Positions 17,667-27,404 of a stretch of DNA of 64,000 nt are shown piece by piece. The DNA is from Frigidibacter mobilis. Lineage in GTDB: Bacteria > Pseudomonadota > Alphaproteobacteria > Rhodobacterales > Rhodobacteraceae. Each line of letters begins with the position of its first letter. Within the stretch, counting starts at the first letter, position 1. The position numbers and the translations under genes are program-made. The stretch covers positions 2,046,001-2,110,000 of the forward strand of contig NZ_CP012661.1 of the NCBI RefSeq assembly GCF_001620265.1, written 5' to 3'. The notes below the pieces were generated by a model. The model did no database searches. It was not told where the DNA came from and worked only from the letters and a program-made list of their open reading frames with translations.

Positions 17667-20600
17667 CTATTCCCCCGGCACCCGCCCCACCCGCGCCGCC
17701 TCGGCCAGTTCCTTGTGCAGCCGCGCCTCCTCTGCCGCCTTGGGCTTCGACAGGCCCGCCAGCAGCAGATAGGCCACCGGCGTGAGGTAGAGCGTGGCAA
17801 CCGTCGCCAGCCCCAGCCCGCCGACGATGATCCAGCCCAGAACCTCGCGTGCCTCGGCCCCGGCGCCGAAGGCAAAGACCAGCGGCAGCCCGCCCAGGAC
17901 CGTTGCAACCATCGTCATCATCACCGGGCGCAGGCGCACGGTCGAGGCTTCCTCGATCGCGGCCCGCACCGAATGGCCCTCATCGCGCAACTGGTTGGCG
18001 AATTCCACGATCAAGATCCCGTTCTTGGCCATGATCCCCACCAGCAGCACCAGCCCGATCTGGCTGTAGACGTTGAGGCTGCCCCCCGTCACCACCATCG
18101 CCACCACCGCGCAGGCAAGCCCCAGCGGCACAGTCGCCATCACGATGAAGGCCGACACGAAGCTTTCGAACTGCGCGGCCAGCACCAGAAGCACGATCAG
18201 GATCGCCATGCCAAAGGTAATCAGCAGCCCGCCCGAGGTTTCCCCCAGCGTCGCCGCCTCGGCCAGCGGCACCAGCCGCGCAGTCTCGGGCAGCACCTCG
18301 GCGGCCAGCGCCTGCACCTGCGTCCAGGCATCCCCCAGCCCCATCTCGTCCGTCAGGCCCGCGCTGATCGGCACCGACCGCATCTGCCCCTCCCGCCCCA
18401 GTTCCGGGGCCACCGCGCGTTCCTCCAGCGTCACGAAGGTGGAAACCGGGATCATCTGCCCGCCCGCCGCGCTGCCGGCACCGGACTTCACGAAGATCCG
18501 CTCCAGATCGCCGGGGTCGTCCACCGGGTTCGCGGTCGAGACCATCTTCACGTCATAGCTCTTGTCGTCGAGGAAAACCGTCGCCACGGTGCGCCCGTCC
18601 AGCACCGCCTGCAGCGCCTCGCCCAGGCCGTCGATATCCACCCCGAGATCCGAGGCGCGAGCGCGGTCCACCTCGATGAACAGCTGCGGCTGGGTGGTGT
18701 CATAGTCGATGCGCACCTGCCCGAAGGCCGGGGTCTCCTCCATCCGCGCCACCAAGGCGTTGGCCACCTCGGCAAGCCTGTCATAGCTGTCGCCGACCAC
18801 CGCGAAGGACAGGCCCTGCCCCGCGCCGCGGATCCCCAGCGAGTTGGACTGGATCGCAAACACCCGCACCCCGATCACCTGGCGCAGCCGCTGGTTGATC
18901 TCGGCGACGATCTCTTGCTGGCTGCGCTCCCGCTCGGCCCAGTCGGCCAGGCTCAGCACCATGAAGCCGCGATTGTCGCGCCCGCCCATGCCGACATTGG
19001 CAAAGACGCTGACAACCTCGCCCGAGCTGCGCAGCGGCGTCAGCAGATCCTCGATCTGCCGCACCTTGCCGTCGGTATAGTCCAGCGCCACGCCCTGCGG
19101 TGCGGTGATGCTCAGCAGCACCAGCGCCCGGTCTTCGGGCGGGGTCAGCTCCTGGCGCAGCGTGGTGAACAGCATCGCCGCGGTCAGGGCGAACAGCGCC
19201 GCCACCGCCAGCACCACCATCGGCGCGCCAAGCGCCCACCGCAGCGAGCGGGCATAGAGCCCCGACAGCCACGCCCCAAGCCGGCCAAGCCCCCCATGCG
19301 GCGCGGCGCCCTCGGCCTCCTGCCCTTTCAGCAGCCGGCTCGCCAGCACCGGGCAAAGCGTCAGAGCCGTGATCGAGGACAGCAGCACCGCGATGGCAAG
19401 AGTAAAGCCGAACTCGCGGAACAGCCCGCCGGTCTGGCCCGGCAGGAACGACAGCGGGATGAACACCGCCGCCAGCGTGGTCGTGGTGGCGATCACCGCG
19501 AAGAACACCTGCTTCGTGCCCAGAACTGCCGCCGCCCGCGCGCCCATGCCCTGGCTTCGGCGGCGCACGATGTTTTCCAGCACGACAATGGCATCGTCCA
19601 CCACCATCCCCGTCGCCAGCACCAGCGCCAGCAGCGTCAGGATGTTGATGGAAAACCCCACCAGCCACAGCGCCGCCAGCGTGCCGATCAACGAGACCGG
19701 CATGGCGATCACCGGGATCAGCGTCGCGCGCAGATCGCGCAGGAACAGGAAGATGATCGCGGTCACGATCAGCACCGACAGGCCAAGCGCGATCTCGACC
19801 TCGTGGATCGCGCCGTTGATGAAGGTGGCGGTGTCCGAGGTGATGAAGATCTGCACGTCGGGCGGCAGGATCGCCTGCACCTCCTGCACCACCTGCGTGA
19901 CCGCGGCAGAGATATCCAGCGTATTGCTTTGCGCCTGCCGCAAGATGCCAAGGCCAATGCCGGTCTGGCCATTGGCGCGCAGCATGGTCTCGCCCGGATC
20001 GGGGCCAAGCGTCACCTGCGCGACCTCGCCCAGCCTGACATTGGGGGTCACCTCCAGCGCCTCGAACTCGGCTCCGGTGCTGACAGGGGCCGTGGCGCGG
20101 ACCACAAGGCTCTGCCGCTGCGAGCTGAGCGAACCGGCCGGAGCATCGAAGGCGACATTGGCCAGCGTGCCCCGAATATCGGCCAGCGTCAGGCCGCGGC
20201 TGGCCAGCTGCGCCATGTCGATATCGACGCGGAACACCTGCTCGCGGTCGCCGTAGATCTGCAGGTCGGCCACGCCGGGCGCCGACAGCAGCCGGTCCTC
20301 GACCAGATCCTCCACCAGCTCGGTCAGCTCCTGCGGCGAGCGGGTGGCCGAGGTGACGGCGATGCGCATCACCGCCTCGGCATTGGCATCGGCCTTGACC
20401 ACGCGCGGGTCGTCGGCATCGTCCGGCAGGCTGTTGCGGAGGCGCGCAACCGCATCGCGCAGGTCGGTCGCGGCCACATCCAGATCCACATCATCGCGGA
20501 ACTCCACCGTGACCCGGCTCGACCCGAAGCGCGAGGTGGAGGAGATGGATTTCACCCCCGCCACCCGCCCCGCCGCGCCTTCGACGGCGGCGGTGATCTC

Positions 20601-20861
20601 GCGGTCGATGGTCTCGGGGGCTGCACCGTCGAAGTCGGTATTGATGCTGACCACCGGACGGTCAACGTCGGGCAGCTCACGCACCTCGGCGCCCATCAGC
20701 GCGCCAAGCCCGGCCAGCACGATCAGCGCGTTCAGCACGAAGGCCAGGATCGGCCGGCGCACCAGCAGCGCGGTGCCCGACCGCGCGAGCGCCGCCGCCT
20801 CCAGCGCCTCGTCTGCCTCGGTGCGGGCGTCGGTTTGCCTGTCCTGATCCGCGCCGATCAT
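17667..20861 (-). CDS. RND multidrug efflux pump, inner-membrane transporter
   Basis: This 1064-residue AcrB/MexF-class transporter sits in the inner membrane and expels hydrophobic compounds using the proton gradient. After about 35 cytoplasmic residues the first membrane helix begins at PILAFVLNALIVL. A large periplasmic loop, the helix block with GMVVDDAIVVLEN (proton-relay aspartates), the second periplasmic loop and the final helices (GIMAKNGILIVEFANQLRDEG) follow in order. The start is ATG 20861, in an ATGA overlap with the adaptor gene. Its length is normal. No outer-membrane TolC-type gene is adjacent, so the channel must come from elsewhere. Confidence 0.92.
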   Translation of the reverse strand: MIGADQDRQTDARTEADEALEAAALARSGTALLVRRPILAFVLNALIVLAGLGALMGAEVRELPDVDRPVVSINTDFDGAAPETIDREITAAVEGAAGRVAGVKSISSTSRFGSSRVTVEFRDDVDLDVAATDLRDAVARLRNSLPDDADDPRVVKADANAEAVMRIAVTSATRSPQELTELVEDLVEDRLLSAPGVADLQIYGDREQVFRVDIDMAQLASRGLTLADIRGTLANVAFDAPAGSLSSQRQSLVVRATAPVSTGAEFEALEVTPNVRLGEVAQVTLGPDPGETMLRANGQTGIGLGILRQAQSNTLDISAAVTQVVQEVQAILPPDVQIFITSDTATFINGAIHEVEIALGLSVLIVTAIIFLFLRDLRATLIPVIAMPVSLIGTLAALWLVGFSINILTLLALVLATGMVVDDAIVVLENIVRRRSQGMGARAAAVLGTKQVFFAVIATTTTLAAVFIPLSFLPGQTGGLFREFGFTLAIAVLLSSITALTLCPVLASRLLKGQEAEGAAPHGGLGRLGAWLSGLYARSLRWALGAPMVVLAVAALFALTAAMLFTTLRQELTPPEDRALVLLSITAPQGVALDYTDGKVRQIEDLLTPLRSSGEVVSVFANVGMGGRDNRGFMVLSLADWAERERSQQEIVAEINQRLRQVIGVRVFAIQSNSLGIRGAGQGLSFAVVGDSYDRLAEVANALVARMEETPAFGQVRIDYDTTQPQLFIEVDRARASDLGVDIDGLGEALQAVLDGRTVATVFLDDKSYDVKMVSTANPVDDPGDLERIFVKSGAGSAAGGQMIPVSTFVTLEERAVAPELGREGQMRSVPISAGLTDEMGLGDAWTQVQALAAEVLPETARLVPLAEAATLGETSGGLLITFGMAILIVLLVLAAQFESFVSAFIVMATVPLGLACAVVAMVVTGGSLNVYSQIGLVLLVGIMAKNGILIVEFANQLRDEGHSVRAAIEEASTVRLRPVMMTMVATVLGGLPLVFAFGAGAEAREVLGWIIVGGLGLATVATLYLTPVAYLLLAGLSKPKAAEEARLHKELAEAARVGRVPGE

Positions 20862-21991
20862 GTCTCGGGCCCCGGAACCACGGTGACGGGCGCGCCGGGC
20901 CGCAGCACCTGCACGCCTTCCGTCACCACCAGATCGCCCGGTTCCAGTGCCGCGTCGATCAGCACCGCCTCGGCGCTGCGCTGCAGGATGCGGATGTCCA
21001 GCCGCAGCGCCTTGCCCGCGCGCACCACCCAGACAAAGGCGCCCTCGGCGCTCCACTGGATCGCCAGCGGGTCCACCGCCGGATGCGCCTCGCCGGTAAA
21101 GGCCAGCTCGATCCAGATCGCCATGCCCGCCCGCAGCCGGTCGCCGGCATTCTCGATCGCCGCCTGCACCCGCAGGCTGCGGCTGGTCTGGTCCACCCGG
21201 TTGTCAAGCGCGGTGATCCGCCCGTCCAGCCGTGCCCCCGGATCGGCCAGCGGCGCGGCAAAGACCGCATCCCCGGCCGCCAGCCGGCTGACCACCCGCT
21301 CGGGCACCCGGAATTCCACCAGCAGGCTGGAGCGATCCTCGATCCGGGTAATCTCGGTCCCCGAGGTGACCAAGTCGCCGATTTCCGCCTCGATGAGCCC
21401 GACCCAGCCCGAAATCGGCGCGGTGATGGCATGGCGCCGCAGGTCGAACTCGGCCTGGCGCCTCTCCAGCTCGGCACTGCGCAGCGCAAGCTCTGCCTCC
21501 TGGACCTGCAACTCGGTGCCGGACCCGCTTTGCCGCAATTGGGTCAGCCGGTCGAAATCGGTCCGCGCATCGCGCAGCAGCAGGTCCGCGCGGTCGAGCG
21601 CGATGCGGGCGGCCTCGCTGTCCAGCTCCGCCAGCACCGCACCCTGTTCGACATGGTCGCCCGAGGCAACGTTCAGCACCACCAGCCGCCCCGGAACCTC
21701 GGCCGCCAGCACGGCAGAGCGCACGCCGCGCGCGGTGCCGATGGCGGTGACGACATCCGTCATCTCGCGCAGCTCGGGCGCAACCGCCACCACTTTCGGA
21801 GCGAGCCCCGAGGCCGCGCCACCCGCCTCGTCCTCCGGGCCCGGCGCCGAGATCAGCCCGATCCGCTGCATCGGCTCCAGCATCCCCAGCCCGGTCAGCA
21901 AGGGCCGCGCCGCCGGCACGAACAACGCCCACAGCACAAAGGCCGCCACAACCACGGCGCCTGTCATCAGGGCCTGTTTCCAAAGGGGCAT
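20858..21991 (-). CDS. RND efflux periplasmic adaptor (membrane fusion protein)
   Basis: This 377-residue adaptor links the RND pump to an outer-membrane channel. It has one N-terminal membrane anchor (ALMTGAVVVAAFVLWALFVP), then a lipoyl/barrel-sandwich half (VPGRLVVLNVASGDHVEQG), a coiled-coil hairpin (about residues 130-190, rich in E, L, R and A), the other lipoyl half (ITAPISGWVGLIEAEIGD), and C-terminal beta domains. The start is ATG 21991, with GGAG seven bases away. It is the first gene of the two-gene operon. No regulator gene is adjacent; upstream lies the divergent pqi operon. Confidence 0.88.
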   Translation of the reverse strand: MPLWKQALMTGAVVVAAFVLWALFVPAARPLLTGLGMLEPMQRIGLISAPGPEDEAGGAASGLAPKVVAVAPELREMTDVVTAIGTARGVRSAVLAAEVPGRLVVLNVASGDHVEQGAVLAELDSEAARIALDRADLLLRDARTDFDRLTQLRQSGSGTELQVQEAELALRSAELERRQAEFDLRRHAITAPISGWVGLIEAEIGDLVTSGTEITRIEDRSSLLVEFRVPERVVSRLAAGDAVFAAPLADPGARLDGRITALDNRVDQTSRSLRVQAAIENAGDRLRAGMAIWIELAFTGEAHPAVDPLAIQWSAEGAFVWVVRAGKALRLDIRILQRSAEAVLIDAALEPGDLVVTEGVQVLRPGAPVTVVPGPET

Positions 21992-22300
21992 CGTCGTCTC
22001 CGGTCTGGCTGGTCCCGTCATGAAACGCGGGATGGCGGGATTTCTGTCGGCGGCCGACAGGTCGTGATGGCCGGGAGTAGGCTGAAAACCCGGCCGTCGT
22101 GCAAGTCTCGATGATGCGGGCGATGCCGCAAGTGCAGCAAGTGAGGCAAGCGGGGCACGCGGCAACCGCGGCCCGGGTCAACACTGCGTGAGCCGCCGTG
22201 GCAACGAGCAGCCGCGCCGATGCCGGGCCTTGCAGCCTCGGCACTGGACCCGGCGCCGATTGGCATTAAGTTGAGCAGGCAGACAGGGGTTAGGGGGCGA

Positions 22301-23008
22301 GTGCAGGAAAGTGCGCATCAACAAGGCGAGACCATCGCATCCGGGCCCGGCCCGGCGGCGCTGGAGCGGCTGCGCGCCTGCCCGCATTGCGACGCGCTCT
22401 ACCAGATGGCGCCGGTCGCCCCGCGCGAGCGGGCAGTCTGCACCCGCTGCGGCGCGGTGTTGATCGCGCCCCGCGCGCGCGCCTTCAGCCGCATCATCGC
22501 GCTGGCCGTCACCGCACTGATCCTGATGGGCGCGGCGATCTTCCTGCCGTTTCTCGACCTCTCGGCCTCGGGTATGCACAGCCGCGCCTCGGTGCTGGAT
22601 GCGGTGCTGGCCTTCTCGCAGGGGATGATGTTGCCGCTCTCGGTGGCGGTGGGGGCGCTGATCGTGGTGATCCCGGCGCTGCGCCTGTCGCTGATCCTCT
22701 ACACGCTGGCACCGATGATGCGCGGCGGCCCGGCCCTGCCGCGCGCGGGCCAGGCCTTCCGGCTGGCCGATGCGCTCAAGCCCTGGTCGATGGCCGAGAT
22801 CTTCCTGATCGGGGTGGCCGTCGCGCTGGTCAAGGTCGCCGGCATCGCCACCGTCACCCCCGGCCCCGCCTTCTGGGCCTTTTGCGGGCTGGTGGTGGTC
22901 ACGGTGCTGCATGATGATGTGATGGATGCAGAATCGGTCTGGCAGGCGATCGAGCGGCGCGAGAGCGCGAGGCGCAACGCCCCCGAGCCTGCGGCAAGCC
23001 GCACATGA
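22301..23008 (+). CDS. pqiA: paraquat-inducible protein A family membrane protein (first copy)
   Basis: This PqiA protein of about 235 residues has an N-terminal zinc-ribbon-like pair (ACPHCDALYQ, CTRCGAVL) and four membrane segments beginning at ALAVTALILMGAAIFLPFLDL. PqiA forms the inner-membrane part of the Pqi lipid-transport system together with the MCE protein PqiB. The start is the GTG at 22301, with AGGGGG just upstream; longer starts run into poor-quality sequence. The stop overlaps the second pqiA gene. E. coli PqiA is one protein with two such halves; here the halves are separate genes. Confidence 0.85.
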   Translation: MQESAHQQGETIASGPGPAALERLRACPHCDALYQMAPVAPRERAVCTRCGAVLIAPRARAFSRIIALAVTALILMGAAIFLPFLDLSASGMHSRASVLDAVLAFSQGMMLPLSVAVGALIVVIPALRLSLILYTLAPMMRGGPALPRAGQAFRLADALKPWSMAEIFLIGVAVALVKVAGIATVTPGPAFWAFCGLVVVTVLHDDVMDAESVWQAIERRESARRNAPEPAASRT

Positions 23009-23610
23009 CCGCCGCCCGAATCCCCACCGCACGCTCTGCCGGGCTGATCGGCTGCACCCGCTGCGGCCGCGTCTTTGCCCCCGGAACCGAAATCTGCGCC
23101 CGCTGCGGCGCGCCGCTGTCCAGCCGCGATCCGCGGGCGCTGCAACGGGTCTGGGCCTGGTGGCTGGCGGGGCTCGTGGTCTATATCCCCGCCAATATCT
23201 ACCCGATGCTCATCACCCGCACCCTTACCTATTCCGGCGAGGGCACGATCCTTGGCGGGGTGATGGAACTGCTCGGCCACGGCGACTACCTCGTGGCCTT
23301 CGTGATCTTCTTCGCCAGCATCCTGATCCCGGTCGGCAAGTTCATCGCCATCGCCTTCCTCGCGCTCTCGATCCGCAACCACCGCTTCATGGCCGAGCAC
23401 GCGCAGCACCGCCTTCACGCCGTGGTGGAGTTCATCGGCCGCTGGTCAATGATCGACGTGTTCGTGGTGGCGATCCTGGCCTCGCTGGTGCGCTTCGATG
23501 CGGTGGCCACCATCAACCCCGGCCTTGCCGCGATCAGTTTCGCGCTGTCGGTTGCCTTCACCATGCTCTCCGCGCAAAGCTTTGACCCCAGGCAGATCTG
23601 GGACGAATGA
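23005..23610 (+). CDS. pqiA: paraquat-inducible protein A family membrane protein (second copy)
   Basis: This 201-residue protein is the second PqiA half. It has a zinc-ribbon-like N-terminus (GCTRCGRVF, CARCGAPL) and four hydrophobic segments, with NIYPMLITRTLTYSGEGTILGGV and RWSMIDVFVVAILASLV typical of the family. The ATG at 23005 overlaps the previous gene. The downstream PqiB starts 13 bp after the stop. The complex should span the inner membrane and hand lipids to PqiB in the periplasm. Confidence 0.87.
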   Translation: MTAARIPTARSAGLIGCTRCGRVFAPGTEICARCGAPLSSRDPRALQRVWAWWLAGLVVYIPANIYPMLITRTLTYSGEGTILGGVMELLGHGDYLVAFVIFFASILIPVGKFIAIAFLALSIRNHRFMAEHAQHRLHAVVEFIGRWSMIDVFVVAILASLVRFDAVATINPGLAAISFALSVAFTMLSAQSFDPRQIWDE

Positions 23611-23623
23611 GGCGATACCCACA

Positions 23624-25714
23624 GTGACCGACCCCGAACTCCCGCAGATGGAGGTGCGCCCGGCGCGCAAGCGCTGGTGGCACCAGCTCTCCCCCGTGTG
23701 GCTGGTGCCGCTGGTGGCGCTGACCGTGGCGCTTGGCGTCGCCTGGCAAAGCTATGCCGGGCGCGGCGAGCTGATAACCATCAGCTTCCAGAACGCCTCG
23801 GGGATCGAGGCCGGGCAGACGCCGCTGAAATTCCGCGACGTGACCATCGGCGTCGTCGAGCAGGTGAATTTCGGCGAGGGCCTGTCCGAGGTGCTGGTCA
23901 ATGTGCGGGTCTCCAGGGACGTGGCGCCCTATATCGACCGGGATGCCGAATTCTGGGTGGTGCGCCCCGAGGTCAGCGTCCGCGGCGTGACCGGGCTTGA
24001 TACCGTTCTGTCGGGGGCTTTCATCGCCGGGCGGTGGGATTCCGAATCCACCGGCGCGCACACCCGCTTCACCGGGCTTGAAGTGCCGCCGATGCTGGGC
24101 GGGCCCGATGCCAACGGCATGGTGGTGGTGCTGAAGCTACGCGACGGAAACCAGATCTCGGCTGGCGCGCCGATCCTCTATCGCGGCATCGAGGTTGGCG
24201 CGGTCGGCGCGCCGCGGCTGTCGGAAGATGGCGAGCACGTGCTGATAAACGCCTTCATCCAGGCACCCTATACCGAACGCCTCACTTCCGCCTCGCGGTT
24301 CTGGGATGCGTCGGGCTTCGATGTGTCCATCAGCGCCTCGGGGGTAGAGCTGGACGTGAAAAGCCTCGCCTCGCTGATCGAGGGCGGCATCAGCTTTGAT
24401 ACCGTGGTGTCGGGCGGCGATCCGGTCGATCCCGGCGCCAGTTTCGAGGTTTATCCCGACGAACGCTCGGCCCGCGACAGCGTGTTCACCTCGGCCAACG
24501 ATGCGATGCTGCCGGTTTCGGTGGTGTTCGACGGCTCGGTCTCGGGCCTGACGGTGGGCGCCGAGGTGCGCTTCCGCGGGCTGAAGGTCGGCCAGGTCAC
24601 CGACCTTGGCGCCTTTGTCGAGGGGACGGGCGCGGCACGCCGCGTGCGCCTGCGCGCCAATCTGGAACTGCAGATCGGCAAGCTGGGCCTCGGGGAGGAC
24701 GCGACCGAGCAGCAGGCGCTGGACCTGCTGGCAACCTTCGTCGAGACGAGCGGCCTGCGCGCGCGGCTGGCCACCGCCAGCATCCTCACCGGCGGGCTGC
24801 TGGTCGATCTGGTGGAACTTCCCGATGCCGCCCCCGCCACGATCCGGCTGGACGCGGAGCCCTACCCCGAACTGCCCACGTCCGAAGCCGCCCTTTCGGA
24901 TTTCGCCGCCACCTCGCAGGGGGTGTTCGAGCGTATCAACGCGCTGCCGGTCGAGGAGCTGATGCAATCGGCCATCGACGCCCTGGACAGCTTCCGCGCC
25001 CTCGCCGCCGACCCCGACACCCGCCGGGTGCCCGGGGCCGCGGCGGGCCTGCTGGAGGATACCCGCGCGCTCGTCACCTCGGACGACGTGGCGGCGATCC
25101 CGGCCGAGCTGCGCGCCGTCGCCGCCAGCGCCCGCGCCATCCTGGACAGGATCGAGGAGGGCCAGGCGGTCGAGAACCTGATCGCCGCCATCGGCCGCGC
25201 CGACCGGGCGCTGGCCAACCTCGAGACGGCCTCGGCCGACTTCCCCGCCATCACCGCCGAGGTCCGCTCCATCGCCGAAAAGGTCGACGGGCTGGCGATG
25301 GAAGAGCTGGTGGCCTCGGCGGACCGGCTGCTGACCAGCGCCGATGCGCTGATCGGCACCGAAGAGGCCCGTGCCCTGCCCGCCGCCTTCACCGGCGCGC
25401 TGGAAGAGATGACGGTGTTCCTGGCGCAGATCCGCGCCGGGGGCGCCATCGAACGCGCCAACTCTGCGATCAGCGCCGCCGAGGCCGCTGCCAATTCGAT
25501 CAACGAGGCCGCACAATCGCTGCCCTCCCTGTCGGAGCGGATGTCGGGGCTGGTGGTCAGCGCCGACGGGGTGATCGCCAGCTATGGCGAGCGGTCGCGC
25601 TTCAACACGGAACTGATGTCGGTGCTGCGCGATATCCGTTCGGCAGCCGATGCCGTCACCGCGCTGGCGCGGACGATCGAACGCAATCCGAATTCGCTGA
25701 TCCTGGGACGCTGA
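23624..25714 (+). CDS. pqiB: PqiB/MlaD-family MCE protein, extended
   Basis: This 696-residue periplasmic MCE protein has a single N-terminal membrane anchor (VWLVPLVALTVALGVAW). Three MCE repeats follow, beginning near ITISFQNASGIEAGQTPLKF, VVVLKLRDGNQISAGAPILY and VSVVFDGSVSGLTVGAEVRF. Stacked MCE rings plus the C-terminal needle form a tunnel for phospholipid movement. The C-terminal part (about 280 residues, ADRALANLETASADF type, Ala/Glu/Ile-rich) is probably a long helical needle. The protein is longer than E. coli PqiB (about 546). The start is the GTG at 23624. Confidence 0.87.
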   Translation: MTDPELPQMEVRPARKRWWHQLSPVWLVPLVALTVALGVAWQSYAGRGELITISFQNASGIEAGQTPLKFRDVTIGVVEQVNFGEGLSEVLVNVRVSRDVAPYIDRDAEFWVVRPEVSVRGVTGLDTVLSGAFIAGRWDSESTGAHTRFTGLEVPPMLGGPDANGMVVVLKLRDGNQISAGAPILYRGIEVGAVGAPRLSEDGEHVLINAFIQAPYTERLTSASRFWDASGFDVSISASGVELDVKSLASLIEGGISFDTVVSGGDPVDPGASFEVYPDERSARDSVFTSANDAMLPVSVVFDGSVSGLTVGAEVRFRGLKVGQVTDLGAFVEGTGAARRVRLRANLELQIGKLGLGEDATEQQALDLLATFVETSGLRARLATASILTGGLLVDLVELPDAAPATIRLDAEPYPELPTSEAALSDFAATSQGVFERINALPVEELMQSAIDALDSFRALAADPDTRRVPGAAAGLLEDTRALVTSDDVAAIPAELRAVAASARAILDRIEEGQAVENLIAAIGRADRALANLETASADFPAITAEVRSIAEKVDGLAMEELVASADRLLTSADALIGTEEARALPAAFTGALEEMTVFLAQIRAGGAIERANSAISAAEAAANSINEAAQSLPSLSERMSGLVVSADGVIASYGERSRFNTELMSVLRDIRSAADAVTALARTIERNPNSLILGR

Positions 25715-25717
25715 CAC

Positions 25718-26286
25718 ATGATGGCCAAACCGTTTACGCTGCTGACCTTGGGCCTGGCGCTGGCGCTTGCCGCCTGCGGGGGCAACGCGCCGCGCTACCT
25801 GATCGACCCGCCGGCGCCGCAGATCCGCCTGACCAGCCCGCGCGCACCATCATGCTGCGCGACGTGTCGCTGCCGGAATATGCCGCCGCCTCCGAGATCG
25901 CGGTACAGGACGCGGATGGCGCGGTGAAGAAGGCGCGCCGCGCGCTCTGGGCCGACCAGCCAGAGCGCAGCGTGACCCTGGCGCTGGCCCGGCAGCTCGA
26001 TGCCGCGCTCACGGCAACGGTGGCCGCCGAGCCCTGGCCGCTGACGGGCCTGCCCGACGCGGAAATCGAGGTGCGGGTGGAACAGAGCCTCGCCGGCGCC
26101 GACAGCATGTTCCGGCTGCAGGGCCAGTACTACGTCCGCGCCGACGAGGTGACGATCCGCCCCGCCTCGGCCCCCTTCGCCATCGCCGTGCCGATGGCCG
26201 GAACCGAGCCGCAGGACATCGCCGCGGCGCAATCGGCGGCGCTGGCGGAACTGGCCACGATCATCGCACGCGGCGTGGGGCGCTGA
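25718..26286 (+). CDS. pqiC: PqiC-type lipoprotein, frame broken near 25840
   Basis: This is the outer-membrane lipoprotein of the Pqi system (ABC-type transport auxiliary lipoprotein family). The N-terminus is a lipoprotein signal with a lipobox LALAAC. The first frame leaves the gene after about 41 codons (near 25840). The rest (MLRDVSLPEYAAASEIAV, then RALWADQPERSVTLALA) is in the next frame. One additional base, probably G in CCCGCGC at 25838-25843, gives 189 residues, a normal size. It starts 4 bp after pqiB and completes the operon. It ends just before tRNA-Val. Confidence 0.75.
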
Positions 26287-26297
26287 AGGTTCGGGGA

Positions 26298-26373
26298 TGG
26301 TGGGTGATGAGAGACTCGAACTCCCGACATCCTCGGTGTAAACGAGGCGCTCTACCAACTGAGCTAATCACCC
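26298..26373 (-). tRNA. tRNA-Val (anticodon TAC)
   Basis: On the minus strand a 76-nt cloverleaf starts GGGTGATTAGCTCAGTTGG. The anticodon stem CCTCG/CGAGG encloses TTTACAC, with anticodon TAC. The T arm contains GTTCGAGTC, and the 3' acceptor ATCACCC pairs fully with the 5' GGGTGAT. The terminal ACCA is encoded. No other tRNA is present nearby. Confidence 0.95.
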
Positions 26374-26446
26374 TTGCGCCGTGAGGCCCGCCCTGTCTAG
26401 CGGCGCGTGAGCCGGCGGGCAAGAGGGGGCGTATGGGTTTGCATGG

Positions 26447-27211
26447 CTAGCGCGTCTCGGCCCGGTAGCGCGCCATCCACTCCAGGCTGACCGCATCGGC
26501 CAGCTTCGCCACGCCGGGCGTCAGCCCGGCCGGAGGCGGCGATTGCACGCCAAGGGCCTCGCATATCTGCGCCACCGCCCGGCCCGGATCCTGGGCAAGA
26601 TCCTCATACCGGATCGCCAGGGGGGTGATCCGCTGCGCCGCAAACCAGGCCAGCCAGGCGGCATCCTGCGCCTCCAGCTCGGCCAGCCTTGTGGCAATCC
26701 GGTCGAAATCATACGAGGGCGCACGCGGCGGCGACAGGCGTTCCAGCTCGGTGCCATCCGGACCGACATGCCACAGGCCGGTCTGGTCCGCCTTCACCCT
26801 CGACACCGCCTGCGCCAGCTTGTCCTCGCGCGCGAGGTGGATGCAGAGCACGCGCCCGAAGGCCGCCTGCAGCCGGTCCCTGTCCGACGGAAGGCCGGGA
26901 TGCACCCGCCCGATCAGCTCCGACAGTCCGCCAAGGTCCTCGCGCATGATCCGCAGGCCGAACACCCCGGTCTGGCCCCTGCCCGCGGTGATGGCGGCCC
27001 GGAGGTAGGCGGCGGCATGGTCCGCCGTGCCGTGCCCCTCACGCGAGGGCAGCCCCCATCGCCCGGCCCAGACCGGATCGACCTCGGCCATGAAGAAGGA
27101 ATCGGGATCGCCCGCCACCCCCGTCGCGGCGAGCAGGTTGCACAGCAAGGTGCTTCCGCTGCGCGGCGTGGCGCAAAGCATGTAGCTGTCGAATCGCGGC
27201 GATGGCGGCAT
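26447..27211 (-). CDS. Stf0-family sulfotransferase
   Basis: This 254-residue cytoplasmic enzyme begins with the PAPS-binding 5'-phosphosulfate loop CATPRSGSTLLCNLLAATGV (about residues 12-31). It carries further Stf0 features: FGLRIMREDL, a CIHLAREDKLAQAVSRVKA region and IRYEDLAQDP near the C-terminus. Stf0 proteins sulfate trehalose or other glycans and lipids; the acceptor here cannot be told. It stands alone between tRNA-Val and the DUF475 gene. Confidence 0.82.
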   Translation of the reverse strand: MPPSPRFDSYMLCATPRSGSTLLCNLLAATGVAGDPDSFFMAEVDPVWAGRWGLPSREGHGTADHAAAYLRAAITAGRGQTGVFGLRIMREDLGGLSELIGRVHPGLPSDRDRLQAAFGRVLCIHLAREDKLAQAVSRVKADQTGLWHVGPDGTELERLSPPRAPSYDFDRIATRLAELEAQDAAWLAWFAAQRITPLAIRYEDLAQDPGRAVAQICEALGVQSPPPAGLTPGVAKLADAVSLEWMARYRAETR

Positions 27212-27404
27212 CCGTGGGGCCCTCGGTCAGATATCGGAACGATAGCCTCGGGACAGGAGCGCGGCCATCCGTTTGCCGGCCCGGGGCGGCAGGGGCGATG
27301 CTTTCCGGCCGGCAGGCAGGCACGCCGGGGTGAACAGGCATATGGCCGCCCGGGGTGGGGGCGGCCATTGCGACGCGTTCAGACCTGCGCCCGCAGGAGG
27401 GCCA

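Noticed and set aside
17715..22067. A 1450-codon open frame on the plus strand across the RND operon
   Set aside because: Antisense shadow of the pump and adaptor genes. Its His/Arg/Gln-rich composition and lack of a ribosome-binding site speak against a real gene.
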